This document shows, one piece after another, positions 35,147-44,025 of a DNA stretch of 64,000 nucleotides (positions are counted from its first letter, which is position 1; every line of letters starts with the position of its first letter). The stretch is taken from positions 4,216,001-4,280,000 of the forward strand of contig CBDEUV010000002.1 of NCBI GenBank assembly GCA_965243385.1. Direction: 5' to 3'. The notes under the pieces were generated by a model, which was given only the letters and a program-made list of their open reading frames with translations, did no database searches and was not told the DNA's origin. Source of the stretch: JANSYA01 sp965243385. GTDB lineage: Bacteria > Spirochaetota > Leptospiria > Leptospirales > Leptonemataceae. The position numbers and the translations under genes were made by a program.

Positions 35147-37372
35147 CTACTCAAAACGTTTGATCAGCGTAACCTGATTGCCCGCGTCGTTGTAGCGCAC
35201 TGAATCGAAGATATTGCGCGCCATGGTTACGCCGCGGCCATGCGCCAGCCCTGCGGAATTCGGCGCGTCGTCGTCGCGGGCGAATAGCTTGCGGTGATCG
35301 AAGCCGGCGCCTTCGTCGCGAATGCGATACCAGACGCGCCGGCGGTTCAGCGAATAGCTGACGGTCACCTTGCGGTCGCGATAGCGCGGGTCTTTCTGAC
35401 GTCCGAGCAGGAGTTGCATATAGGTTTCGCGATCGGTGGCCTGCGTCTTTTCCGCGTACTGGACCGCGAGATTGCCGTGCTCGATGGCGTTGATGATCAT
35501 CTCGCGCACGCAGATGTGGATGCTGAGCTTCGCGGTCGGGTCGCAGAATTTCTCCACGTTTTTGACGATGCGCTCGGTGACCAGATCGGCGATATTCAGG
35601 AAATTTCCGATCACGTGCACCTGCCGTTCCGATTCAACGAAGCGCATGAGGCTGTCTTCGAGTACGACCGCCGCTTTGCCGAAGATCACGTAACCCGTTT
35701 CGCTCGCTTCGGCCGCGACTCGCTCCAGGCGGACCTCCAGCTGGCGGGGTTCGCCGAGCTGCGTGCGCAGTTCCACTTTGAAGACCGCCGGGTTGCCGGT
35801 CGCCACCAGTTCGTCCAGTTCGCGCACGATCAGTTCGCGCTGCAAATCGACGTCCGGCAGGATTTCTTCCAGCTCCGGCGAGCGATACAGCAGGCTCTGA
35901 AAACTCGCGCCGATCAATTCGCGCGGCCGCAGCCCCAACGTCGCCTGGATCGCGCGATTCGCGGTTAAGAATACGCCCTTCGAATCGAGCGAAAAGATAA
36001 TATCGCCGCTCGATTCCACTAAGTGCTCGTATTTTTTTTCGGAGCTGCGAATCGAGCGGCCCGCGGCGCGCAGTTCGGCCAGGCGGTGTTTCAGGTCGAG
36101 ACGCAGCGCGTTAATCCGATCGGCGAGCCCGAGCGAAAGCAGGACGACCTGCAGTACGACGCCGAGATGAATGGAACGGTTCGTCCAGACGCTGTCGGGC
36201 AGAATCGCGAAGGTTTTGAGGCTGTAAAAGAGAATCCCCGCGAGCACCATCGTCCAGGCCAGGCCGAAATAATAGGCGGACCGGCGCTTCTGTAAGATTC
36301 CCGCGAAGGTCGCGGCGATAACGGTCGTGGCAACGATCGCGGCCAGCGCCGTCGCCACAATGATATTGTACGTATACGAAATAAAAAAGACGCCCACGGC
36401 CAGCAGCGCCGCGACGCCGACCTGAATCAAGATGACGCGATCCAGCAGCGGCGCGTCGCGGGCGGTGCGTAAATAGTGACGCGCGAAGACGAGGCCGGCG
36501 ATATAAGACAGATTCATCCACAGCGGCAGGCTCATATTGCCCCAGTCCGGAGCGTCCGGCCATAAGTACTGAAAGGCGAGACCGTCCAGCGTAAACATAA
36601 AGAGGCCGATCGCCAGCAGGTAGGCGGTAAAATACAGATAGGCCCGTTCCAGAAGCGAAACGAAGAGCAGAAAATTAAAAGCGAGCATGATCGCGAGCAC
36701 CGCATACAGCATGCCGAGCACCAGCGTCGTGCGCCGGCTGTAGGCGTCGAACGCTTCGGCCGGCCAGAGCATGAGGCTGGCGTTCATCGAGCTTTCGCTT
36801 TCCACGCGGATATAATAAACCGTTTCGCTCGCGGGCGCCTGATCGATGCGAAAGACCATGTGGTGAAAGTCGACATCGCGCTCATCGAAAGCCAGGCGAT
36901 CCCCGGCGCGTCGTTCTTCCCCGGTTGCGCCGGCATAGAGCCGCAGATCGTCCAGCATCGGATATTTCGATTCCAGATACAGTCGCGCGGAATCAGGGGT
37001 GGGATTTCGAATCGCGAAACGAAGCCAGACCGCTCCCTGCTGAAAACCAAAATTCGCGCGGCCGTTCGGTAGCGGCCGCCAGCGCAGATCGACCGACCCT
37101 GCAGCGTTCCCTCCTGGCGAGGCGGAATCCTGCTGCTCGATTCGGCGTACGTCCGCGATGTTTAACTGCGACCCGGGGTCCGCCAGATACTGCGCGAAGG
37201 GCGCCAGCGAACTTCCGGCTGGCGGCGGCACGATCGCCGTTCTGGCCTGGCTTTCTGACGACCGCGCGGATTCCGATTGGGCCGGAAGCGTCCCCGCCGC
37301 GAGCAGGGCGATGAAGGCCAGGGAGAATCGCAGGCCGGGGCGCGCTGGAGTTTGCAGTGAAGCGGGTTTCAC
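35147..37372 (-). CDS. 7TMR-DISM sensor with PAS and HATPase domains
   Basis: A 741-residue membrane sensor. Order: signal peptide (SLAFIALLAAGTLPAQ), an extracellular beta-rich DISMED2-type domain (about 50-190), seven membrane helices (about 205-400), a PAS domain (about 440-560; SSGDIIFSLDSKGVFLTANRAIQ) and a C-terminal HATPase/anti-sigma kinase-type domain with REMIINAIEHGNLAV and DEGAGFDHRKLF. There is no classical H-box dimerisation helix, so it resembles RsbW-type serine kinases rather than a histidine kinase. Start is GTG at 37372. Ligand unknown. It is divergent from the YD-repeat gene. Confidence 0.88.
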   Translation of the reverse strand: MKPASLQTPARPGLRFSLAFIALLAAGTLPAQSESARSSESQARTAIVPPPAGSSLAPFAQYLADPGSQLNIADVRRIEQQDSASPGGNAAGSVDLRWRPLPNGRANFGFQQGAVWLRFAIRNPTPDSARLYLESKYPMLDDLRLYAGATGEERRAGDRLAFDERDVDFHHMVFRIDQAPASETVYYIRVESESSMNASLMLWPAEAFDAYSRRTTLVLGMLYAVLAIMLAFNFLLFVSLLERAYLYFTAYLLAIGLFMFTLDGLAFQYLWPDAPDWGNMSLPLWMNLSYIAGLVFARHYLRTARDAPLLDRVILIQVGVAALLAVGVFFISYTYNIIVATALAAIVATTVIAATFAGILQKRRSAYYFGLAWTMVLAGILFYSLKTFAILPDSVWTNRSIHLGVVLQVVLLSLGLADRINALRLDLKHRLAELRAAGRSIRSSEKKYEHLVESSGDIIFSLDSKGVFLTANRAIQATLGLRPRELIGASFQSLLYRSPELEEILPDVDLQRELIVRELDELVATGNPAVFKVELRTQLGEPRQLEVRLERVAAEASETGYVIFGKAAVVLEDSLMRFVESERQVHVIGNFLNIADLVTERIVKNVEKFCDPTAKLSIHICVREMIINAIEHGNLAVQYAEKTQATDRETYMQLLLGRQKDPRYRDRKVTVSYSLNRRRVWYRIRDEGAGFDHRKLFARDDDAPNSAGLAHGRGVTMARNIFDSVRYNDAGNQVTLIKRFE

Positions 37373-37470
37373 GACTCTCTGTTTTTCGCGTTTTCCCGGC
37401 GACCGGACAAGAGAATTTTATTCGAACGCGCTTGAAATTCGGCCATCCAACCGATAGTAGAGTCTATAGA

Positions 37471-38622
37471 ATGTCTGGCATATTGCTAAAAACTCAGCCG
37501 CCCGGTCGCCACGCTTCTTTTCGAGCGGCATGGATCTTTTTGCTGGTCCTGGCTCTGGCAACCGGCGGCGCCGCGAACTGCCTGGCCCTCGACGAAGAAT
37601 GCAGCAGCGCGGAGACGGACTGCGAACTCGGGTCTTTACTGGCGACCTATCTTGCGATAGAAGCGACCAGCTTCCGACCGCCGGACTGTGGATTGTATGG
37701 GCCCGCACTGCATATCGATCAGAACGACGGCCTGCTGAATTCGCTGCAGTTCGTGGGGCCCGTGTCGCTGAGCGGTTCCCTCAACTATGATGCGGGTTTC
37801 GTCAATCGACCGCTGCATCTGATTGGCTGCACGCCCGCGCTGGTCAGCGCTTCGATCAGCGTCAATGCGGGCGCGCCCACGGCGGTTACGGAAGCTTATA
37901 GCTATAATTCCATCGGGCTCGTAACCAGGCGCATACTCACGACGAGTACCGCGGTCTTTCTGGTCGACGTGGAGTACGCGGCGAACGACTATCCTTTCAT
38001 AGTAGCCGGCGATTGCCAGAACGCCGCTGTGGGCCGTTCCATTTCCCGACTGGATTATGATTTACTCAGCCGCCCGTTCGCCTTTACTCAGAGCCGACCC
38101 TTGAACTGCGATGCCGGCAGCCCGAACAGCCGATCGATTACGAGCACCGCCGGCTATGAAGGCGCCCTGCGCTCAGCGGTCGCCGGCAGCACGCGGCTTG
38201 TAGAATCCACCGGGACTGTGACCTCCACAAGCGATGTGGTCACCACTGCGAATTTTACTCGCGATTCCGCCGGTCGGCTTACGCGGCGCGATCAGACCGA
38301 TCAGATCACCACGGTCGTAAGCAGTCCGGCGTCGACGACCAGCGTGACCCAGTCAGTGATCTTTACGTATACTTACGATTCCGAAGGCCGGATGACGCAA
38401 TTCGTCGGCAATCGCGGGCCGAATACGAACGCGGTGATCAACTACGGCTACGACGCGTCCGGCCGGGTCATATCTATGAATTCGACCGGCCAGCAGAGCG
38501 CCGTGGCCGCGAATTCGACGGACAGTTTTACCTACGACGCCGCCGGGCGCATTCTGACGCACTCTTCGAATTTCACGCTGGGCGCGAATAATATCGTGAC
38601 CGGCTATACCTTTTCTTATTAG
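37471..38622 (+). CDS. Secreted protein with YD (RHS) repeats
   Basis: A 383-residue exported protein: signal segment (WIFLLVLALATGGAANCLA) then a cysteine-containing N-terminal part and a C-terminal series of YD repeats such as YTYDSEGRMTQF, YGYDASGRVISM, FTYDAAGRILTH and FTRDSAGRLTRR. YD repeats form beta shells in RHS/teneurin proteins, but here only about six are present and there is no RHS core terminus or toxin domain, so it is a short, stand-alone version. Function unknown. ATG 37471 is the likely start. The stop overlaps the stop of the converging deacetylase gene by 4 bases. Confidence 0.7.
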   Translation: MSGILLKTQPPGRHASFRAAWIFLLVLALATGGAANCLALDEECSSAETDCELGSLLATYLAIEATSFRPPDCGLYGPALHIDQNDGLLNSLQFVGPVSLSGSLNYDAGFVNRPLHLIGCTPALVSASISVNAGAPTAVTEAYSYNSIGLVTRRILTTSTAVFLVDVEYAANDYPFIVAGDCQNAAVGRSISRLDYDLLSRPFAFTQSRPLNCDAGSPNSRSITSTAGYEGALRSAVAGSTRLVESTGTVTSTSDVVTTANFTRDSAGRLTRRDQTDQITTVVSSPASTTSVTQSVIFTYTYDSEGRMTQFVGNRGPNTNAVINYGYDASGRVISMNSTGQQSAVAANSTDSFTYDAAGRILTHSSNFTLGANNIVTGYTFSY

Positions 38623-39980
38623 AACTTCGCCGCGTCCAGATACAGAAAGCGTTGAAAGATTCGCGTGCCGTCTTGCAGCGTCGCGCGGACTTCCAGCGGC
38701 AGATAACCGCGGCTGCTTTTGAATTCGGGCAGCCTGCTCTGGAACACTGTGCCGCCCGGATTCAGAGGATCCACTGCGAGCTTCAGATTGCGTTTGCCCA
38801 GTCGGACGCGCACTGATTCCGCGCGAACGTCGGGCAATTCGAGGCGAAAGCTTGCGCCGGGCCGAATGTGCGAACCGTCGGGTGGCTGGAGCGTGACGTT
38901 GCGCGGCGATTCCAGCTTCAGATACGAACGGAAGCGCTTGAGATCGTCGCCGCGGGTAACCATATAACGATTCAGGGTCAGCCGATCCGTTTCGCTGAAA
39001 GGCGGGCCCGGACGCACTCCGCCAGTATTGATCGTAAACGCCAGTTCGTAGTCGGCGTCGCGGGCCGCGGCGATGACCCGGCGGTCGTAGACGCCGAAGG
39101 GGTATGCGAAGCTGCGAACCGAAACGCCCAGTTTGCGTTCCAGGATTTTTCGCGAATCGCGCATCTGACTGGCCAGGCGTTTCGGCGAGAGTTCGGGCAA
39201 ATAGGGATGATACAGGCTGTGCGAACCGACTTCGAAGACGCCGCTCTCGACGAGCTCTCGCGCCTGTTCCCAGTTCATATAGGCCGCGCGTTTTGAATCC
39301 AGCACCGTGGGATACAAAAAGAGTACGCCGCGAAAACCGTAGCGTTTCAGCAGCGGCGCGGCGACCCGATAGTGCGAGATCAACCCGTCATCGAAGCTCA
39401 GCACGACGCCGCGTTCCGGCACGCCGTCCCGGCCGGGTTGCGCGCGGCCCGCGAGCAAATCCACGAGCTGCGCCTGGCTCAGGCTTTGATAACCGGCGCG
39501 GCTTAAATATCGCAACTGTTCTTCGAAGCGTTCCGGCGATACGTTATAGCCGCCGTAGGATTTATCGCCCGCTTCCAGCTGATGATAGCAGAGCACGGGA
39601 ATATCCGTGACGCCCGGCGCGGCCTGCGACTGGAGCGCGCTCGCCGGCTCCGATTCCGGGGCGCCGGCGTCAGGTACGCTCAAATGTCGATCCGCCGGCC
39701 TGGCCGCGCGTGCTCGGTCGTTATTGTCGCCTGGAGCCCAGTCTGGATTTTCCCAGGTCGAGCTGCCGTAGATCCGGCTCAGTTCGGAGGCGTGATGGTC
39801 CGGCTGCATGACCGCGTCGGGCGGGAGCCCGGAAGCGGTCGCCGGCAGAGCCCGGCTTTCGAGCGGCGTCTGGTTCTGATCGAAACGTTCCAGATCGTCC
39901 GGTAAGTGGCAGTGCAGAGCTATAGCCGACGACCAACAGAACAGCAGCGTCAGAGCGGGAGAGATGCGCGGAATCAACAT
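38619..39980 (-). CDS. Polysaccharide deacetylase (NodB domain) protein
   Basis: A 453-residue exported protein: hydrophobic signal (LTLLFCWSSAIALHC), a low-complexity linker to about residue 125, then a NodB-type domain with metal-binding motifs VVLSFDDG and VGSHSLYHPYL and the FAYPFGVYD motif, and a C-terminal beta-rich domain of about 120 residues of unknown type. Deacetylases of this type remove N-acetyl groups from peptidoglycan, PNAG or chitin-like polymers. The substrate is not evident. It overlaps the YD-repeat gene end by 4 bases. Confidence 0.88.
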   Translation of the reverse strand: MLIPRISPALTLLFCWSSAIALHCHLPDDLERFDQNQTPLESRALPATASGLPPDAVMQPDHHASELSRIYGSSTWENPDWAPGDNNDRARAARPADRHLSVPDAGAPESEPASALQSQAAPGVTDIPVLCYHQLEAGDKSYGGYNVSPERFEEQLRYLSRAGYQSLSQAQLVDLLAGRAQPGRDGVPERGVVLSFDDGLISHYRVAAPLLKRYGFRGVLFLYPTVLDSKRAAYMNWEQARELVESGVFEVGSHSLYHPYLPELSPKRLASQMRDSRKILERKLGVSVRSFAYPFGVYDRRVIAAARDADYELAFTINTGGVRPGPPFSETDRLTLNRYMVTRGDDLKRFRSYLKLESPRNVTLQPPDGSHIRPGASFRLELPDVRAESVRVRLGKRNLKLAVDPLNPGGTVFQSRLPEFKSSRGYLPLEVRATLQDGTRIFQRFLYLDAAKF

Positions 39981-40056
39981 GCCATGATTGTCGGCCAGGC
40001 TCGCGATTTTCCGGCTTTATCTTGACCGGGCGTGAAACTCGCGTCCGTAGTGTCTT

Positions 40057-41706
40057 ATGGCAGACACTCCCGATCAAAGCGGCAAACCACCGGGTTCTGG
40101 AGATTCAGGCGGTCGCCCCCCCGGGGGGCGCAGTCCGGAACGCTGGGGAACGCGCATCGGAGTCATCTTCGCCGTGATGGGCAGCGCGATCGGGCTCGGA
40201 AATTTCCTGCGCTTCCCGGGGCTGGCCGCGGAGTACGGCGGCGGCCATTTTATGATTCCGTACTTCGTCGCCTTTCTATTGCTGGGACTGCCGATCGCCT
40301 GGGCCGAGTGGTCCATGGGGCGACTGGGCGCCCGGGAAGGTTATAATTCCACGCCCGGGATTTTCTTCGCGCTCTGGAAGAACCGCATCTCGCCGTACTT
40401 CGGCGTGCTCGGCTTGATAGTGCCAGTCGGCATCTATATGTACTATGTCTACATCGAGTCGTGGTGCCTGTACTACGCCTTCGGTTATCTGAACGGCGAC
40501 CTGGCGCTTGGCCGCGACCCTTCGGCGTACGTTACGCTCTTCAACGATTATACCGGCGCGACCCGCAACGGCGCGCTCTTCGACGGCGCCATCGCGCCCG
40601 CGGTGTGGTTCTTGCTATTCTGTTTCGCGCTGAATTTCGTGATCATCTATCGCGGCCTGAATCGCGGGATCGAATTCGTTTCGAAGTACGCGATACCGAT
40701 TCTATTCGTCTGCGCTGTGGGCGTTTTGATCCGCGTACTGACATTGGGAACCCCCGACGTCGCGCTGCCCGATCAGAATGTCTTAAACGGACTCGGCCGC
40801 ATGTGGAATCCCGGTCGCGACGGCAAGGGTCTGCTGGAGTCGCTGGCGAACGCCGAAATCTGGCTGGCCGCGGCGGGGCAGATCTTCTTTTCGCTATCGG
40901 TCGGCTTCGGCATCATTATCACTTACGCGAGCTACGTAAAAGACAAAGAAGACGTTCTGCTTTCCGGCACGACTTCGGCCTCCGGCAATATCTTCGCGGA
41001 AGTCGCGCTGGGCGGAATGATCACCATCCCCGCCGCTTTTATTTTTCTGGGCCCTTCGTTTTACGACAGCGTGGGTTCGACCTTCACCCTGGGATTTCTA
41101 ACCTTTCCGAATATCTTCTCGAATATGCCGCTCGGGAATCTGGTCGGCTTTGTCTGGTTCATGCTGCTCTTTGTGGCGGCGATCACCAGCAGCCTGTCCA
41201 TGCTGCAGCCGGCCATCGCATTTTTCGAAGAAGGCCTGGGTATGGATCGTCGCGCGTCTACGACCATGCTCGGTTTTATTACACTGGTGGGCGCGGGCTT
41301 TATCACGTTTTTTTCAGAAGGATTTAAGGCGCTCGATATTATGGACTTCTGGATCGGCGGCGTCTTCATCTATTTGCTGGCGACGATTACCGTGATCATC
41401 TTCGGCTGGGGCATCGGCGCGAAGGAAGGGCTGGCGGAAGCCGAAAAAGGTTCGCTGATTCGCATTCCCGGAGTCTTCGCCTTTATTCTGAAGTGGGTTT
41501 CGCCGCTGTATTTGATCATCGTCTTCCTGGTCTGGATTTACCAGAAGATCGGCAGCTACATCGAGCTGATTCGCACGGATCTCGTGGCGCAGTATACTAT
41601 GCTCTTTATTTTATTCCTGGTCGTCTTTTTTACGATTCTGGTAATGACGGCGGTACGCCGCTGGCGCTCGGGCGAAAATTTTTCCCGTGAGATGGGCCTG
41701 AAATGA
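40057..41706 (+). CDS. Sodium:neurotransmitter symporter (NSS) family transporter
   Basis: A 549-residue transporter with about 12 membrane helices. The N-terminal motif GSAIGLGNFLRFPGLAAEYGGG (TM1, Na+ and substrate site) and TM6-like ISSSLSM region identify the LeuT-fold NSS family. Substrate is probably an amino acid; methionine or alanine would fit the presence of the 52-residue companion that starts 10 bases after its stop. The first 35 residues are a proline/glycine-rich cytoplasmic segment encoded by a GC palindrome. ATG 40057 has no strong ribosome site. Confidence 0.92.
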   Translation: MADTPDQSGKPPGSGDSGGRPPGGRSPERWGTRIGVIFAVMGSAIGLGNFLRFPGLAAEYGGGHFMIPYFVAFLLLGLPIAWAEWSMGRLGAREGYNSTPGIFFALWKNRISPYFGVLGLIVPVGIYMYYVYIESWCLYYAFGYLNGDLALGRDPSAYVTLFNDYTGATRNGALFDGAIAPAVWFLLFCFALNFVIIYRGLNRGIEFVSKYAIPILFVCAVGVLIRVLTLGTPDVALPDQNVLNGLGRMWNPGRDGKGLLESLANAEIWLAAAGQIFFSLSVGFGIIITYASYVKDKEDVLLSGTTSASGNIFAEVALGGMITIPAAFIFLGPSFYDSVGSTFTLGFLTFPNIFSNMPLGNLVGFVWFMLLFVAAITSSLSMLQPAIAFFEEGLGMDRRASTTMLGFITLVGAGFITFFSEGFKALDIMDFWIGGVFIYLLATITVIIFGWGIGAKEGLAEAEKGSLIRIPGVFAFILKWVSPLYLIIVFLVWIYQKIGSYIELIRTDLVAQYTMLFILFLVVFFTILVMTAVRRWRSGENFSREMGLK

Positions 41707-41716
41707 GAGGACTGAA

Positions 41717-41875
41717 ATGACGGCAGGCGGCTGGATCATAATGATTTTATCGGTGGGCGGGGTTTCCGCCTTCTTCGGGTGGGCGCTGACGATGGTGATG
41801 ACCCGCGAAAACCATCCCGAAGAGCATATGCATTCCACTCTCGACGAACCGCCCGACGTCGACCGCGGCCGCTGA
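41717..41875 (+). CDS. Small membrane subunit of the NSS symporter (MetS/MaAIMP-like)
   Basis: A 52-residue protein of one membrane helix (WIIMILSVGGVSAFFGWALTM) with a short acidic/histidine-rich cytoplasmic or periplasmic end. Ribosome site GAGAGGA lies 5 bases before the ATG, and the gene begins 10 bases after the symporter stop, so they are co-translated. Known NSS transporters for methionine/alanine carry a similar tiny partner needed for transport; by position, size and topology this is the same kind. It is too short for routine gene finders to retain. Confidence 0.75.
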   Translation: MTAGGWIIMILSVGGVSAFFGWALTMVMTRENHPEEHMHSTLDEPPDVDRGR

Positions 41876-41902
41876 TTCCTCCAGTAACGATTGCGCACGA
41901 TT

Positions 41903-42763
41903 ATGACTGAACACCTCCAGAATAAGAATATTCACGTGGAGTTTCACGACGTCTATCCTCCGGACAGCGAGAATGCAAGCGTCCGCGAAGCTGGTCCGGG
42001 CCGCATCGCTGTGCTCTCGCTCGACAATCCCGAAACGAAAAACTCGATGACCCTCGAGATGGGCATGGCCTTCCACGGCGAGCTGCACCGCCTGGCCACC
42101 GAATCGGAAAAAGAAGGCGAAATGATTCGCGCCCTGGTCGTGACGGGCAAAAACGACGTCTTCTCCAGCGGCGGCGATCTGGATCTTTTGCGCAGCTTCG
42201 CGGAAAAAGAGCCCGAAGAAAATCAGCGCTACATGGAATCGTTTTATAATCTGTTTCTGGAAGTGCGCAATATGCCTTTCCCGGTAATCGCCGCCGTGAA
42301 CGGACACGCGATCGGCGCTTCGCTCGCCATGGCGATGGCCTGCGATCTGCGCTATTTCGTACCGGACGCGAAGTACGCGTTCAATTTCGTGCGCCTGGGA
42401 ATTCATCCCGGTATGGGTTCCAGCTTTGTTCTGAAAGAAGTCGCGGGATTGCTGCAGGCCCAGGAGCTGCTACTCACCGGGCGCTTCTTTTCAGGAACCG
42501 AAGCGCAGGCCCGCGGTCTCTGTCACGGGCTTTACCCGGCGGACGAGATTCTGGATCGGGCCGTCGCTCTGGCGCGGGAAATCGGCACGGCGGCCCCCCA
42601 GGCGGTACGGCTGTGCAAGCGCGGCCTGTATTCGAATCGAACGCTGTCGGACGCGCTCGGATACGAAGCGCAAAGTCAGGCGCAGAATTTCGCGACCGAA
42701 GACTATCTGGAAGGATTGAACGCTCTGGCGGAGAAACGCCGGCCCATTTTCCGCGATCGTTGA
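41903..42763 (+). CDS. Enoyl-CoA hydratase/isomerase (crotonase) family protein
   Basis: A 286-residue crotonase. The CoA-binding/oxyanion elements SSGGDLDLL and NGHAIGASLAMAMACDL are present. Of the two catalytic glutamates of enoyl-CoA hydratase, one equivalent (in QELLLTG) is present, while the first (before the GIHPGMG loop) is replaced, so the reaction may be isomerisation, hydrolysis or another crotonase chemistry. A 25-residue N-terminal extension precedes the domain. ATG 41903 is used; TTG 41891 is an in-frame alternative. It follows the NSS unit at 27 bases and precedes mltG. Confidence 0.85.
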   Translation: MTEHLQNKNIHVEFHDVYPPDSENASVREAGPGRIAVLSLDNPETKNSMTLEMGMAFHGELHRLATESEKEGEMIRALVVTGKNDVFSSGGDLDLLRSFAEKEPEENQRYMESFYNLFLEVRNMPFPVIAAVNGHAIGASLAMAMACDLRYFVPDAKYAFNFVRLGIHPGMGSSFVLKEVAGLLQAQELLLTGRFFSGTEAQARGLCHGLYPADEILDRAVALAREIGTAAPQAVRLCKRGLYSNRTLSDALGYEAQSQAQNFATEDYLEGLNALAEKRRPIFRDR

Positions 42764-42859
42764 CGACGACGACCAGCGAGCGCGAAACTTTCCGCTTGCG
42801 GGCGCGTCTAATCGCCATACAGCCGGCACGCTCTTATATTATTGTACGGATCTCAGGCC

Positions 42860-44005
42860 ATGTCGAAAACCACTCAGAAAAAACAGCCCCGGACGGCGAA
42901 GCCCGCATCCCGCACGAAATCTCCGGCGGCCGGGAAAACCCGCGCCGGATCCGCCGCGAAAGCTTCGTCGAACTCTGTATTGTCCGGAAAGTCTTCGCGC
43001 CTGCGCCTGCGCCTGCGCCTGCGGCTGCTGGCGATGGCCGGCGGCGCTGGTGTATTGGTGGCCGTCGGCGCGGTCTTGCTTGTCTGGAATTCCATGCTCG
43101 GCGCTCCGGGCGACGGCGAAACGAAAGTGGAGTTCGAAGTCCCTTCCGGGGTCGGCGCCTTTCGAGTAGCGCGGGAGCTGGAAACGCAGGGTTTGATTCG
43201 CAGCCCGGACGGCTTTCGCGCCTATCTGCGCCTGACCGGCCAATCGCAATCCATCAAAGTCGGCCTGTATGAGTTAAACGACGGCATGTCCGCCGGCGAG
43301 ATTGCGGACATCCTGACCGAAGGCCGCGTTCAGTTGACCGGTCTGACCATACCCGAGGGCTGGACCAATCGCCAGATCGGCGACTACCTGGCGGAAAAAG
43401 GTTATGTGCCCGACCGCGCGGCGTTTTTGAAAGTCGCGTCCGATCCGGAAACGCTCAAGAAATGGGGCATCCCCGATCGTTCGACTGAGGGGTATCTCTT
43501 TCCCGAAACCTATATGGTCGCCCGCGGTTCCAGCGTCGAAGTGATCCACGAAGCGATGCTGAAGAATTTTTTTAACGTCCTCGAAGAAGTCTCTGGATCG
43601 CGCGAGATCACGCCCGAGCAACGCCGGCGTATCGTGCTCGCGTCGATGGTGGAGCGCGAAGCCGTGAAACCGGAAGAACGGCCGATGATGGCGCAGGTGT
43701 TTTTGAATCGACTCGACCAGAATATGCGCCTTGAATCCTGCGCTACGATTCAATACCTTTTCGATCGCCCCAAACCGCGCATTTACGAGCGTGATCTGCA
43801 AATCGAATCGCCGTACAATACCTATCGCAACGCGGGCCTGCCGCCGGGACCCATCTCGAATCCCGGTCGGGCGGCCATCGAAGCCGCTTTCGAGCCCAAA
43901 GCCGGCGATTATCTCTTTTTCGTGCTCAAACCAGACGGATCGCACCACTTTTCCCGGACCTACGGGGAGCATTTGCGGGCCAAAAAGGTATTCATCGATT
44001 CCTGA
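42860..44005 (+). CDS. mltG: Endolytic murein transglycosylase MltG
   Basis: A 381-residue inner-membrane enzyme that cuts nascent glycan strands and ends their elongation. After a basic cytoplasmic N-terminus (residues 1-50, lysine/alanine/serine-rich) comes one membrane helix (LLAMAGGAGVLVAVGAVLLVW), a LysM-like region and the YceG domain: GWTNRQIGDYLAEKG, YLFPETYMV, the catalytic glutamate in MVEREA, and YNTYRNAGLPPGPISNPG near the end. The N-terminus is odd in two ways: it is H1-like, and just before the helix it has alternating Arg-Leu encoded by a hexanucleotide repeat. Confidence 0.93.
   Translation: MSKTTQKKQPRTAKPASRTKSPAAGKTRAGSAAKASSNSVLSGKSSRLRLRLRLRLLAMAGGAGVLVAVGAVLLVWNSMLGAPGDGETKVEFEVPSGVGAFRVARELETQGLIRSPDGFRAYLRLTGQSQSIKVGLYELNDGMSAGEIADILTEGRVQLTGLTIPEGWTNRQIGDYLAEKGYVPDRAAFLKVASDPETLKKWGIPDRSTEGYLFPETYMVARGSSVEVIHEAMLKNFFNVLEEVSGSREITPEQRRRIVLASMVEREAVKPEERPMMAQVFLNRLDQNMRLESCATIQYLFDRPKPRIYERDLQIESPYNTYRNAGLPPGPISNPGRAAIEAAFEPKAGDYLFFVLKPDGSHHFSRTYGEHLRAKKVFIDS
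42998..43027 (+). repeat. CGCCTG hexanucleotide tandem repeat in mltG
   Basis: Four perfect copies of CGCCTG (42998-43021) and one changed copy (CGGCTG) encode Arg-Leu pairs at the edge of the MltG membrane helix. Gain or loss of units by slippage would keep the frame and alter the length of the basic-hydrophobic junction. Confidence 0.85.
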
Positions 44006-44025
44006 GGCCCGCCGATACACATTAT

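Noticed and set aside
37471..38622. Polymorphic RHS toxin
   Set aside because: No toxin domain, RHS core terminus or immunity gene next to it.
40113..40130. GC palindrome (C7G6 with flanks) as terminator or operator
   Set aside because: It lies within the first codons of the NSS gene (Gly-Arg-Pro-Pro-Gly-Gly), has no T run, and can be explained by codon use.
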